Shown here: positions 8,142 through 15,648 of the stretch, one piece after another | Layout of the letters: every line of letters starts with the position of its first letter | How positions within the stretch are numbered: the first letter of the stretch is position 1 | NCBI GenBank assembly: GCA_016649455.1 | Contig: JAENXO010000007.1 | Location: forward strand, 1-20,523 | Direction of reading: 5' to 3' | DNA: 20,523 nt | Source of the DNA: Gemmatimonadota bacterium | Lineage (GTDB): Bacteria; Gemmatimonadota; Gemmatimonadetes; Palauibacterales; Palauibacteraceae | Position numbers and translations under genes: made by a program | The notes under the pieces: model-generated | Databases searched by the model: none | Told to the model about the DNA's origin: nothing | What the model saw: the letters and a program-made list of their open reading frames with translations, nothing else

Positions 8142-9617
8142 TCAGTTGTTCTTCGCCCCCTCCTGAATCCAGGTGCGGATCTGCGCGATATCGGCTGCAA
8201 GCTGGTTGCGGTGCCCGTCTTCCAGCTGCTGGACCAGCACGCTCGCGCCAGGATTACCCGGGATCACGATCGCGCCCCCGTCGCCGCCAGCCATCACCTG
8301 CTCGTAGCTCGTCAGGTTGACCCCCTTGGGCGGAGGCGAGTTGTTCGCCTGATGGCAACCCGTGCAATTCGAGTTGAAGTAGGGTTGCACATCGTCAGCG
8401 TAGGAAACCGTCGTGGATGGGGGCGGCGGATCGTCGGCGCAGGTCACCGAGACGTCCGTCACGTTCGCGCTGAGTATCGTCCCCGTTCCGCTACCCACCT
8501 CGCAGGTCTGGCCGGACGGCTGTGTTCCCACCGTAACAGAGTACGAGGCTGCGTCCCCGAGCGAAGTCAGAAACGTGAAGCCACCGTTCGAAGCGACGGA
8601 CAGGTTGTCGCCACCGTTGTTCAATAGCCCGACCGTGCCCGACAGACCACTCACCGTTCCTCCCACCGTGTACTCCGAAGGCGGTGGTGGTGGCGGCGGC
8701 GGTGGCGGGGGATCGTCGGCGCACGTCACCGAAACGTCCGTCACGTTCGCGCTGAGTATCGTCCCCGTTCCGCTGCCCACCTCGCAGGTCTGGCCGGACG
8801 GCTGTGTGCCGACCGTCACGGCGTAGGAGGCCCCGTCCCCGAGCGAAGTCAGGAACGTGAAGCTACCGTTCGACGAGACGGACAGGTTGTCGCCGGCGTT
8901 GTTCAGCAGCCCGACCGTGCCCGACAGACCACTCACCGTTCCTCCCACCGTGTACTCCGAAGCCGGGGGCGGCGGGGGCGGGGGTGGCGGGGGCGGGGGC
9001 GGTGGACCAACGGAGCCCGGACAGCGCGGCTCGTAACCGTCGGCCGGATCCTCGAGATGGATGTTCACTCCGAGCCTGACTGACCTGGTCTTTCCGTTCC
9101 CGCTGTCCACGTCGAGCCGAAGCCAGAAGCGGCCCGTCCCCTCGAACCCGGTCCAGTCGTCCCCGGCATCCTCGGAAGCATCAACCGACTTCATCGGGTC
9201 CATCGAGACCGTGACCGGAACGAATCCGGCGCCGGCGTCTCCCACGATCAGCGTACCGTCGACCCCGTCGTCCCTACCGGACCGCGGAATCCAGGTACCG
9301 TTGCCGGGCCGCTCGGTCAGACTGACGTACTCTCCGGTGCCGCCGTCCACCGACCAGTGAACCTGGGCTGAGTAGTCGGTACCGCGGCCGTAGTCGAACC
9401 CGCCAACTACGCTGGTCCAGGTCACCGTTGCCCCCTTAGGGAGCAGCTGGGTGTGCTCCTGGAACACATCGGGACAGGTGCCACCGTCGGCCGGTGCGGT
9501 CACATCGAATGCTGGATCGTACGTCAGGATCTCGGCCGGATCGGGACCCGTTCCGGGATCGCCCGAGCAGGCCCCGAGGGCGAGGAGAACGGCTGCGGCC
9601 CGTAGATGAGATTTCAT
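8142..9617 (-). CDS. Monohaem cytochrome c lipoprotein with duplicated Ig-like repeats and polyproline linkers
   Basis: The ATG at 9617 opens a lipoprotein signal (lipobox LGAC, Cys17). The 491-residue product then has an N-terminal beta-rich domain (about 30-200), a run of 14 prolines (205-218) and repeat one (221-302). Eleven prolines (303-313), repeat two (315-396), four prolines and a C-terminal cytochrome c domain (about 403-491) follow. The repeats ('GGTVSGLSGTVGLLNN...VTC') are a secreted Ig-like type seen widely in bacteria. The cytochrome domain has one haem site, CTGCH (418-422), and ends 'IRTWIQEGA', matching planctomycete-type cytochrome c domains. The Met usually found before that ending is absent; the region reads 'DGHRNQLAADI'. 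It is presumably outer-membrane anchored with the haem displayed on a long rigid stalk. It diverges from the desaturase gene. Confidence 0.82.
   Translation of the reverse strand: MKSHLRAAAVLLALGACSGDPGTGPDPAEILTYDPAFDVTAPADGGTCPDVFQEHTQLLPKGATVTWTSVVGGFDYGRGTDYSAQVHWSVDGGTGEYVSLTERPGNGTWIPRSGRDDGVDGTLIVGDAGAGFVPVTVSMDPMKSVDASEDAGDDWTGFEGTGRFWLRLDVDSGNGKTRSVRLGVNIHLEDPADGYEPRCPGSVGPPPPPPPPPPPPPPASEYTVGGTVSGLSGTVGLLNNAGDNLSVSSNGSFTFLTSLGDGASYAVTVGTQPSGQTCEVGSGTGTILSANVTDVSVTCADDPPPPPPPPPPPSEYTVGGTVSGLSGTVGLLNNGGDNLSVASNGGFTFLTSLGDAASYSVTVGTQPSGQTCEVGSGTGTILSANVTDVSVTCADDPPPPSTTVSYADDVQPYFNSNCTGCHQANNSPPPKGVNLTSYEQVMAGGDGGAIVIPGNPGASVLVQQLEDGHRNQLAADIAQIRTWIQEGAKNN
8428..8679 (-). repeat. Ig-like repeat unit, copy 2 (C-terminal)
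   Basis: A 252-bp unit encoding 84 codons (82-residue repeat plus edges), nearly identical in DNA to 8710-8961. The offset between copies is exactly 282 bp, the extra 30 bp being polyproline codons. The high nucleotide identity points to a recent duplication or ongoing gene conversion. Confidence 0.9.
8710..8961 (-). repeat. Ig-like repeat unit, copy 1 (N-terminal)
   Basis: Partner of 8428-8679. Differences are few and scattered, and some change residues (for example 'SVSSNGSF' here against 'SVASNGGF' in the other copy). The reading frame is kept in both. Confidence 0.9.
8965..9005 (+). other. G-rich tract with G-quadruplex potential (antisense of polyproline codons)
   Basis: The plus strand has five runs of five G separated by 1-4 nt within 41 bp. 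It is the complement of CCG/CCC/CCA codons for 14 prolines. The G-rich strand is the template for the minus-strand lipoprotein gene, so a quadruplex could stall transcription or promote slippage here. This is sequence-based potential only. Confidence 0.6.
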
Positions 9618-10156
9618 GCTGCACACTCTTTCCCCCGAGGCAGGCCCTTCGGCGTTTCGACACGGCGGGGCGGCGTGAACGACCGGGACCAACGACGAGA
9701 AGCGAAACGGCGTGCACCCCGCCTCCTCGACTGGCAAAACGCAAGCTGGAGTCCACGACGTGGCCGCTGCCCCCGGAGAACTGATGAGCGTCAGGTAAGT
9801 ACTTGAGGGAGGGCCAGATGACTGGCGAACGGCAGCGCCACCTCGAACCGGCGAGACGGACAGGCGGGGACAGGGCCGGAGAGAACAAACTTCGTGCCGC
9901 GGAAGATCTTTCCACCCTACGCAAGATTCGTGCTGGGCTCGAGCCGGTGCCGGCCGAGCAGCGACGTATAGTCATTCAGCAGCCAGTCGGAACCCTTCAA
10001 CTCCAGCTTCGCCACGATGGTCCGGCAAATCCGTGGTTGGTCAGAAGCCCCGGCCCGCGCCTCAGGGTCCGGGCGACCGAGCAAGGGCTGGAGGGCTGCG
10101 GAAAACATCGACCTTTTGTAGACTTGTGGAGTGAACCTGACCACCCGGGAGTGATC
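9618..10156. other. 539-bp gene-poor divergent spacer with possible gene relic
   Basis: The spacer lies between the start of the minus-strand monohaem lipoprotein and the plus-strand desaturase. No ORF with a ribosome-binding site and family signature is present. The frame upstream of the desaturase start is open on the plus strand but reads as low-complexity Arg/Gly/Pro. On the minus strand, about 10022-9917 reads 'KLELKGSDWLLNDYTSLL' and ends in TAG. It has G/C-rich third positions like a real C-terminus, but no start or recognisable family; it may be the tail of a decayed gene. No clear promoter was identified for either flanking gene. Confidence 0.4.
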
Positions 10157-11209
10157 ATGGCCAGTCTCGCACTTGTAGACCCGACCGAAGCGCCCGCCCC
10201 GAAAGGGGCGTTCGACCGCTTCTGGCTGAAGCTGATTCGCGACCCGCGGGACCTGCCGTTCGGTCGCGTCCAGGTCCTGAATTTCACCGTGATGCTGGCT
10301 CTCACGATCTGGCTGTACGTCGACTTCAATGTCTTCAATGCGCTGCTGTTCCTGGCCTGGTACATCCGCCAGCTGGGACCGTATACGCTCATGCTGCACA
10401 ACGTCTCGCATCGACCGTATTTCAAGAAGGAATACGGGTGGCTGGACTGGCCGTTCATCAGCGTCCTCGGAATGTTTTTCGGCCACGCCCCCAACACCTA
10501 CTTCGCGCACCACGTCGCTATGCATCATCCGGAGAACAACCTGGATGATGACCTGAGCACGACGATGCACCTGCAGCGGGACAGCGCGAAGGACTTCTTC
10601 TTCCACTACCTGGCCAGCTTCATGTTCAGGGGAAATCACGACCTGGGCGTCTATCTGAGTCAGAGGAATCGCGACAAGATCCGCACACGCCTGCGCTGGG
10701 GAACGGCTATGTGGTGGGCCGTCGCGATCGGCCTCGCGTTCGTCAACTGGAAGGCCACGCTGCTGGTGTTCGTCGCCACCCTGGTCATCACCCGCGTCGC
10801 CATGATGTCCGGGAACTGGGCGCAGCACGCGTTCGTGGATGCGAGCCGGCCCGGGAACTGCTACGTGAACAGCCTCACCTGCATCAATTCCGTCTACAAC
10901 CGCCGATGCTTTAACGATGGCTACCACATCAGCCACCACTGGAAGCCCACGCGTCACTGGACTGAACATCCGCAGGAGCTGATCGACAACCTTGGTGAGT
11001 ACGCCGAAGCCGACTCGATCGTATTCAGGAAGCTGGACTACTTCCTGGTGTGGGTGAACCTGATGCTGAAGCGCTACGACACACTGGCCGAGCACTACGT
11101 GCCGCTGGACGACCGGGAGCGCAGCAAGGAAGAGATCATCGCGCTGCTGAAGGAGCGTACGAAGCGGATCCCGGCGCCGGGTGAGGTGGCAGCGGGAGCA
11201 GCGGCCTAG
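10157..11209 (+). CDS. Membrane fatty-acid desaturase (di-iron, histidine-box)
   Basis: The ATG at 10157 follows GGGAG at 6 nt; the open frame upstream carries no desaturase features. The 350-residue product has the three histidine boxes of the FA_desaturase family: HNVSH (81-85), HHVAMHH (118-124) and HISHH (257-261), with a further His at 224. These ligate two irons at the active site. Hydrophobic segments lie around 38-80, 97-110 and 185-215. Members insert double bonds in acyl chains, or hydroxylate or desaturate related lipids; substrate and position cannot be read here. It uses O2, so aerobic growth is implied at least part of the time. A small unknown gene follows 32 bp later and may be co-transcribed. 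Confidence 0.87.
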   Translation: MASLALVDPTEAPAPKGAFDRFWLKLIRDPRDLPFGRVQVLNFTVMLALTIWLYVDFNVFNALLFLAWYIRQLGPYTLMLHNVSHRPYFKKEYGWLDWPFISVLGMFFGHAPNTYFAHHVAMHHPENNLDDDLSTTMHLQRDSAKDFFFHYLASFMFRGNHDLGVYLSQRNRDKIRTRLRWGTAMWWAVAIGLAFVNWKATLLVFVATLVITRVAMMSGNWAQHAFVDASRPGNCYVNSLTCINSVYNRRCFNDGYHISHHWKPTRHWTEHPQELIDNLGEYAEADSIVFRKLDYFLVWVNLMLKRYDTLAEHYVPLDDRERSKEEIIALLKERTKRIPAPGEVAAGAAA

Positions 11210-11241
11210 AACTCGACCCTGGCCCGGATGCCAAACACGTC

Positions 11242-11751
11242 GTGAACTGGACCGCGATCGGAGCGATCGGAGAGTTCCTCGGCGCCGCAGGCGTAATCAT
11301 CACCCTTATCTACCTGGCGCGGCAGGTCCGCCACGCCACGCGCGCCACACGGCTGTCTACTTCCCATTCGATCGCAGCAGCAGCACGCGACTGGAATCGC
11401 CCGCTGCTCGCCGACCCGGAGCTGGCCTGGACCTTCCAGGTGGGCACGGAGGACCCGGCGAAGCTCGACGAGAAGGAGCAGGCCCGGTTCATCGAGTTGT
11501 GTTTTTCGCTGTTCCGCATGTTCGAGGACGCGCACTACCAGTGGCAGAAGGGCGCCCTGGACCCGGACGTGTGGAAGGGGTACGAGACCCTCTACGCGGC
11601 CTACGCGAAGGCGCCCGGCTTCCAGGCCTACTGGAAGAAGCGGAAACAGACCTTTCGGCCGGAATTCCGCGAGTTGATCGACGGATACGGACCGTCGGAC
11701 GTCGCCACGTGGGGGGACTTGAAGCAGCGGGGCGAGTACCTGGGAAGCTGA
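11242..11751 (+). CDS. Small membrane-anchored protein of unknown function
   Basis: GTG start; ribosome-binding site weak. The 169-residue product begins with one transmembrane helix (about 5-27, 'IGEFLGAAGVIITLIYLARQV') followed by a helical, charged cytoplasmic part rich in Trp, Tyr and Phe ('MFEDAHYQWQKGALDPDVW', 'YWKKRKQTF'). This layout, an N-terminal 'A.AE..GA..V..TLIYLA.QVR' helix followed by a roughly 140-residue helical domain, is seen in a common but uncharacterised bacterial family. It lies 32 bp behind the desaturase gene on the same strand, so a shared transcript is likely. No function is proposed. Confidence 0.65.
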   Translation: MNWTAIGAIGEFLGAAGVIITLIYLARQVRHATRATRLSTSHSIAAAARDWNRPLLADPELAWTFQVGTEDPAKLDEKEQARFIELCFSLFRMFEDAHYQWQKGALDPDVWKGYETLYAAYAKAPGFQAYWKKRKQTFRPEFRELIDGYGPSDVATWGDLKQRGEYLGS

Positions 11752-12029
11752 CCGGGATTGCAGCTTCGGCCCGCAGACTGTGGCTCGCGCGCGGTATGAG
11801 CGCTTCGTCAAAATCCGCCGATACGGCTGGATTTGGTGATGATGTCGCGCCTGTGACGGCACGCGAGCGCTAAGCAGAGATCTGTATTGGCATTGAGACC
11901 GACTTCGTCCCCGGTCCTGACTTGTTTATGGCCTCCGTGCTGACCGTCCCTGCGACGATCCAGGACCGTGCATATGCATCACCGATCTGGTCACGCCGTA
12001 AGGTCAAATCGAGAATCGAGGAGGATTAC
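11752..12029. other. Spacer before the broken DUF4136 gene
   Basis: About 280 bp with no supported gene. A 25-codon ATG frame at 11797-11874 lacks a ribosome-binding site and family features. No terminator hairpin or convincing promoter was found. An AGGAGG ribosome-binding site sits just inside the end of the spacer at 12019-12024 and belongs to the following gene. Confidence 0.5.
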
Positions 12030-12566
12030 ATCAGGAAACAGATGTCGATGGTGACAGCCGTCGCCCTGCTGGCGGCAGCCTGCGGAAGCGGAATCTCGAC
12101 GAACACGGATTACGATCCGTCCGCCAGTTTCGCCGGTTATTCCACGTACAACTGGATCAGCAGCGATGGTGCCGTGGACGACATCACGAGTAGTCGCATC
12201 CGCCAGTCCGTCGACGCGGGCATGTCCGCACGCGGATTCAGTAAGGACACACGCAGTCCGGACCTCGCGATCAGCTACCAGGTCCCGACGACGGAGCGAA
12301 CGTCGTTCACCACGATCAACTCCGGTTGGGGCGGAGGCTCCGGTTGGGGCGGCTGGGGCATGGGCATGGGAACCAGCACCACGACGCAGCAGAACTGGAC
12401 GGAAGGATCGCTGATCCTCGCGATCTTCGACACCAAGTCCAAGAACATGTAGTGGACCGGGACGGCGACGACCGACCTGGACCAGAACCGCACGCCTCAG
12501 GAGAGGCAGGAGCTGGTGGACGAGGCGGTCGGAAAGCTGTTGGCGGACTTCCCGCCGGGAAGCTGA
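12030..12566 (+). pseudogene. DUF4136-type lipoprotein gene with weak start and in-frame amber codon
   Basis: The frame encodes a lipoprotein signal (lipobox AAAC, Cys 14 residues after ATG 12042) and a DUF4136-like domain ('YDPSASFAGYSTYNWIS', 'SRIRQSVDAGMSARGF', 'PDLAISYQV', a Gly/Trp-rich loop, 'GSLILAIFDTKSKNM'). It is then cut by TAG at 12450-12452. The same frame continues for 37 codons exactly as the family would ('WTGTATTDLDQ...VDEAVGKLLADFPPGS', stop 12564-12566). The ideal AGGAGG (12019-12024) stands 5 nt from ATC at 12030, not from the first ATG (12042, 17 nt away). Reading ATC as start gives the N-terminal Arg-Lys a lipoprotein signal needs. Two defects suggest a decaying gene; readthrough, a rare ATC start or sequencing errors are alternatives. 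Confidence 0.7.
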
Positions 12567-12793
12567 TCGAGTTGTCTGAATCGCTGTAACTGCAGTTTAA
12601 TGCGCAGAGCGCCCTGCGAAGCCCGTGATGTTCATGAGGAAGTGGTTCGGCGACGGGGTGTACGATCGGGCGCTGATGAGCCGGCTCTGGCCGACGACCA
12701 GCCCTCTGCAGCTCCTCCGGGAGTTGAGCATTCAATGCGCCTCGACTGTTGTGTAGAGAGACGCTGGACCGACACCCAGCACGAGAGGGTCCC

Positions 12794-13939
12794 ATGCGCG
12801 CTCGCTCGCTGTTCCTGGTTCCGCTGCTTGCTCTTGGCGGTTGTGCCGACCTGCCAGATGAAGAGGCAGCACCAGCACCTGTTTTGACCGGTCCCTACCT
12901 GGGCCAGACCCCGCCCGGTGCGGAACCCGAGTTGTTCGCTCCGGGGATCGTGTCGACCGGGATTCACACCCGGGACCTGGCGATGACGCCGGAGGGCGAC
13001 GAGATCTACTTCTCGGTCAGCGCGGGCCCGTTCGTGGCAATTCTCGGCTCCCGGCTGGAGGGCGGCGAATGGACGCAGCCCGAGGTGACCGAGTTTTCGG
13101 CCGATCCCACGGCAGGCGAGATCGAACCCCACATAACACCGGACGGACGCCGGTTCTTCTTCGTGTCGGACAGATCCGCGGACGGAAGTCCGGTGCCCGA
13201 AGCCGACCGCGGCCAGTGGGAGCGCGCCGACATCTGGGTGATGGAGCGTGCCGAAAGCGGCTGGGGAGAGCCCGTCCGTCTCGGTCCGCCGGTCAATTCC
13301 GAAGCTGACGAGTTCTTCCCGTCATCCACCGCGGACGGGACGCTGTACTTCACCCGTGACGATCCGGCGACGAGGCGCAACTACATCTACCGGGCCCGAC
13401 CGGACGGAGACGGATACGCTGAGCCGGAGCGCCTTCCCGAACAGGTCAACTCCTCCAACCAGTTCAACTCCTTCGTCGCTCCCGACGAGAGCTACCTGAT
13501 CCTGGGTGTTTTCGGCCGGCCTGACTCCCACGGAGGTACCGACTACTACATCGTGTTCCGCGACGAGAATGACAACTGGTCGAATCCGATGAACCTGGGA
13601 CCGGTCGTCAACCAGGCGCGAGGTGAGGAATGGGCGCCCTACGTGTCGCCCGACGGGAAGTACTTCTTCTTCATGTCCACCCGGCAGCCGTATCCCGCCG
13701 AAGCCCCTGCCCTGCTCACGCGTGACTGGCTGCTGGGTTTCCACGGCGGTCCCGAGAGCGGCAATCCGGCGATGTACTGGATGGACGCGGGGTTCCTTGA
13801 GGAACTGCGCCGGGAAGCGACCTGGGCAGCGGCTGGCCCGGACCGACAACCGCCTACCGGAGCTGCCGCGGAGCAGGCGGCTCGTAGCCGAGCGGTGACA
13901 ACGATGGGCTACACAGCGAATCGAACCGAGACGGACTGA
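12794..13939 (+). CDS. PD40/TolB-like beta-propeller lipoprotein
   Basis: ATG 12794 follows GAGAGGG. The 381-residue product has a lipoprotein signal (lipobox LGGC, Cys17). Repeated propeller blades then read 'LAMTPEGDEIYFSVS' (62-76), 'PHITPDGRRFFFVSD' (112-126), 'SSTADGTLYFTRD' and 'YVSPDGKYFFFMSTR', the PD40 motif pattern. The tail after about residue 340 is Ala/Arg-rich and probably disordered. Members bind proteins or ligands in the periplasm; no catalytic residues are evident. A 227-bp spacer separates it from the broken DUF4136 gene. The role is unknown beyond a beta-propeller scaffold. Confidence 0.82.
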   Translation: MRARSLFLVPLLALGGCADLPDEEAAPAPVLTGPYLGQTPPGAEPELFAPGIVSTGIHTRDLAMTPEGDEIYFSVSAGPFVAILGSRLEGGEWTQPEVTEFSADPTAGEIEPHITPDGRRFFFVSDRSADGSPVPEADRGQWERADIWVMERAESGWGEPVRLGPPVNSEADEFFPSSTADGTLYFTRDDPATRRNYIYRARPDGDGYAEPERLPEQVNSSNQFNSFVAPDESYLILGVFGRPDSHGGTDYYIVFRDENDNWSNPMNLGPVVNQARGEEWAPYVSPDGKYFFFMSTRQPYPAEAPALLTRDWLLGFHGGPESGNPAMYWMDAGFLEELRREATWAAAGPDRQPPTGAAAEQAARSRAVTTMGYTANRTETD

Positions 13940-14113
13940 CCCACATACGGCGGGCCACGCGGGCGATGTGTCCCACCGCGGCGGACGGTCGACCCACCTC
14001 GTAAGGCCATTTAAGCGATCAGTTAGGACTTCCGACCATGGCATCGATGTTGCGCGGTTACGAGCCGAGCCCCTGAGGCGGGGACCATCCACTCAGCAGA
14101 AAACGAGCGCGCC

Positions 14114-14842
14114 ATGCCCCAACAGGTTGTGCGCCTCGGCATCGCTTTTGCCGTCCTGGCCATCGTCTTCATGGCTGCGCGGCAAGCCCTGGTGCCGGAC
14201 ACGTTCGGCGAAACAGGCCACTACCGTGCCGCGGCCGTCGACTCGATCGCGGCTTACCCCCTCCAGTACGCCGGACACGATGCATGCGCCGTGTGTCACC
14301 GGCCGATCGCCGAGAAAAAGAGCGATTCGAACCACTCGGGCGTGTCCTGCGAGGTGTGTCACGGACCAGCGGCAGATCACGCGGCCGCTCCCGGGTCAGT
14401 GAAGCCGCCGGCACCACGCGAGAGAGGGTTCTGCCCCATGTGCCATGGCTATAACGCCTCACGGCCTTCCGGCTTCCCGCAGATCGACCCCGTGGCCCAC
14501 AACCCGACGGTACCGTGCATGACGTGTCACGACCCGCATGCCCCGGAACCTCCCGTGATCCCGGGCGCGTGCCGGGCGTGCCATGGCCAGATCGCCAGCC
14601 AGAAGGGGGTGTCGCACCATGCCACGTTACCCTGCCTCACCTGCCACGAGGCCCCCGACGAGCATAAGGCCACCCCTCGACTGATCCGACCGGGCAAGCC
14701 GGATACGAGGGACTTCTGCGGCGGCTGCCACGCCGAGGCAGCGGTCAGCCCCTCCCATATCCCGAGGATAGATATGTCGACGCACGGTGACGGCTACCTG
14801 TGCTGGCAATGTCACTACCCGCACCATCCGGGGACGGAGTGA
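14114..14842 (+). CDS. Membrane-anchored octahaem cytochrome c (duplicated tetrahaem module)
   Basis: The 242-residue product has one N-terminal hydrophobic anchor (about 8-26) and eight CXXCH sites at 58, 79, 107, 135, 153, 174, 202 and 230. The second four repeat the first four with an exact 95-residue offset (spacings 21, 28, 28 in both), and non-motif His residues 74, 89, 129 and 142 recur at 169, 184, 224 and 237. That gives four extra His per four haems, as needed for bis-His ligation. It is very short per haem, typical of electron-wire cytochromes (NrfB, c3/c7-like) rather than enzymes. The stop overlaps the start of the ferredoxin gene (TGATG). It likely acts in the periplasm, taking electrons from, or giving them to, the ferredoxin-NrfD pair. 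The start lacks a clear ribosome-binding site. Confidence 0.9.
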   Translation: MPQQVVRLGIAFAVLAIVFMAARQALVPDTFGETGHYRAAAVDSIAAYPLQYAGHDACAVCHRPIAEKKSDSNHSGVSCEVCHGPAADHAAAPGSVKPPAPRERGFCPMCHGYNASRPSGFPQIDPVAHNPTVPCMTCHDPHAPEPPVIPGACRACHGQIASQKGVSHHATLPCLTCHEAPDEHKATPRLIRPGKPDTRDFCGGCHAEAAVSPSHIPRIDMSTHGDGYLCWQCHYPHHPGTE

Positions 14843-15645
14843 TGGCGAGCCCTGCCGACGGTCGAGATTGGGAGTCCCGGGAAACCTGCGAGCCGGTGGA
14901 CCGCAGGGACTTCCTGTGGGAAGCGCTCAAGGCCAGCCTCGGCGTGCCAATTGCCCTGAGCGTCGTCCGAGTTCCCGAGCTTTGCGGCATGCAGGAAGAG
15001 AGCGACGCAGGCGCTGAGCGCATATACGGGATGGGGATCGACATCCGGAAGTGCATCGGGTGCGGCCGCTGCGCGCAGGCCTGTAAGAACGAGAACGACG
15101 TTCCCGACGAGCCGTATTTCTTCAACACGTGGGTCGAGCGCTATGTGATCCGTAGCGACGGCGAGATCGTGGTTGATAGCCCGAATGGAGGAATTGACGG
15201 CTTCCCCCCATACAAAGAGGAGGGCGGCACCCTGCGCACGTTTTTCGTTCCCAAACTGTGCAACCACTGCGAAGAAGCCCCGTGCGTACAGGTTTGTCCG
15301 GTCGGGGCCACCTTCATTACGGATGACGGCGCGGTCCTCGTCGACGAGGAGTACTGCATCGGCTGCGGCTACTGCGTGCAGGCGTGCCCGTATGGGGCAC
15401 GCTGGTTCGACCCCGTGAAGCACGTGGCCCGCAAGTGCACGTTCTGCTACCATCGACTCGCCAAAGGCAAGGTGCCCGCGTGCGTGGAGGTGTGCCCCAC
15501 GTCCGCCCGACTGTTCGGCAATGTGGGGCACCGGGCGAACCCCCTCGCGCACTTCCTGCGCTTCAACGAGATCCAGGTGCTGAAGCCCCACCTCAACACC
15601 AAGCCGAAGGTGTTCTACGCAAACCTGGATGGAGAGGTAAGGTAG
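14842..15645 (+). CDS. NrfC/PsrB-type ferredoxin with four [4Fe-4S] clusters and Tat-like N-terminus
   Basis: The start at ATG 14842 overlaps the cytochrome stop. The 267-residue product has 16 cluster-ligand Cys in the DmsB/PsrB/NrfC arrangement: 71-74-77-81, 140-143-148-152, 172-175-178-182 and 199-202-214-218. The N-terminus 'DRRDFLWEALKASLG' (20-34) followed by a hydrophobic stretch resembles a twin-arginine signal, placing the protein in the periplasm as in TtrB and NrfC. It should relay electrons between the NrfD quinone-site subunit and the octahaem cytochrome. All ligand Cys are present. The ribosome-binding site lies inside the upstream gene. NrfD follows 3 bp after the stop. Confidence 0.92.
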   Translation: MASPADGRDWESRETCEPVDRRDFLWEALKASLGVPIALSVVRVPELCGMQEESDAGAERIYGMGIDIRKCIGCGRCAQACKNENDVPDEPYFFNTWVERYVIRSDGEIVVDSPNGGIDGFPPYKEEGGTLRTFFVPKLCNHCEEAPCVQVCPVGATFITDDGAVLVDEEYCIGCGYCVQACPYGARWFDPVKHVARKCTFCYHRLAKGKVPACVEVCPTSARLFGNVGHRANPLAHFLRFNEIQVLKPHLNTKPKVFYANLDGEVR

Positions 15646-15648
15646 ACG

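Noticed and set aside
8428..8961. CRISPR-like or mobile repeat
   Set aside because: There are only two copies, 252 bp long, both in frame inside one coding sequence; it is a protein-domain duplication.
9803..10156. 118-codon in-frame extension of the desaturase
   Set aside because: Low-complexity Arg/Gly/Pro sequence with no family match; ATG 10157 has GGGAG and starts the normal desaturase N-terminus.
9917..11095. Minus-strand frame of 392 codons opposite the desaturase
   Set aside because: Most of it is antisense to the three histidine boxes. Only its last 33 codons, beyond the desaturase, look coding-like and are reported separately.
11797..11874. Small ATG frame of 25 codons
   Set aside because: No ribosome-binding site, no neighbours to support it, no family features.
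12450..12452. Pyrrolysine or general amber reassignment
   Set aside because: TAG ends several other good genes here, and DUF4136 proteins are not known to use pyrrolysine; a local lesion or readthrough is simpler.
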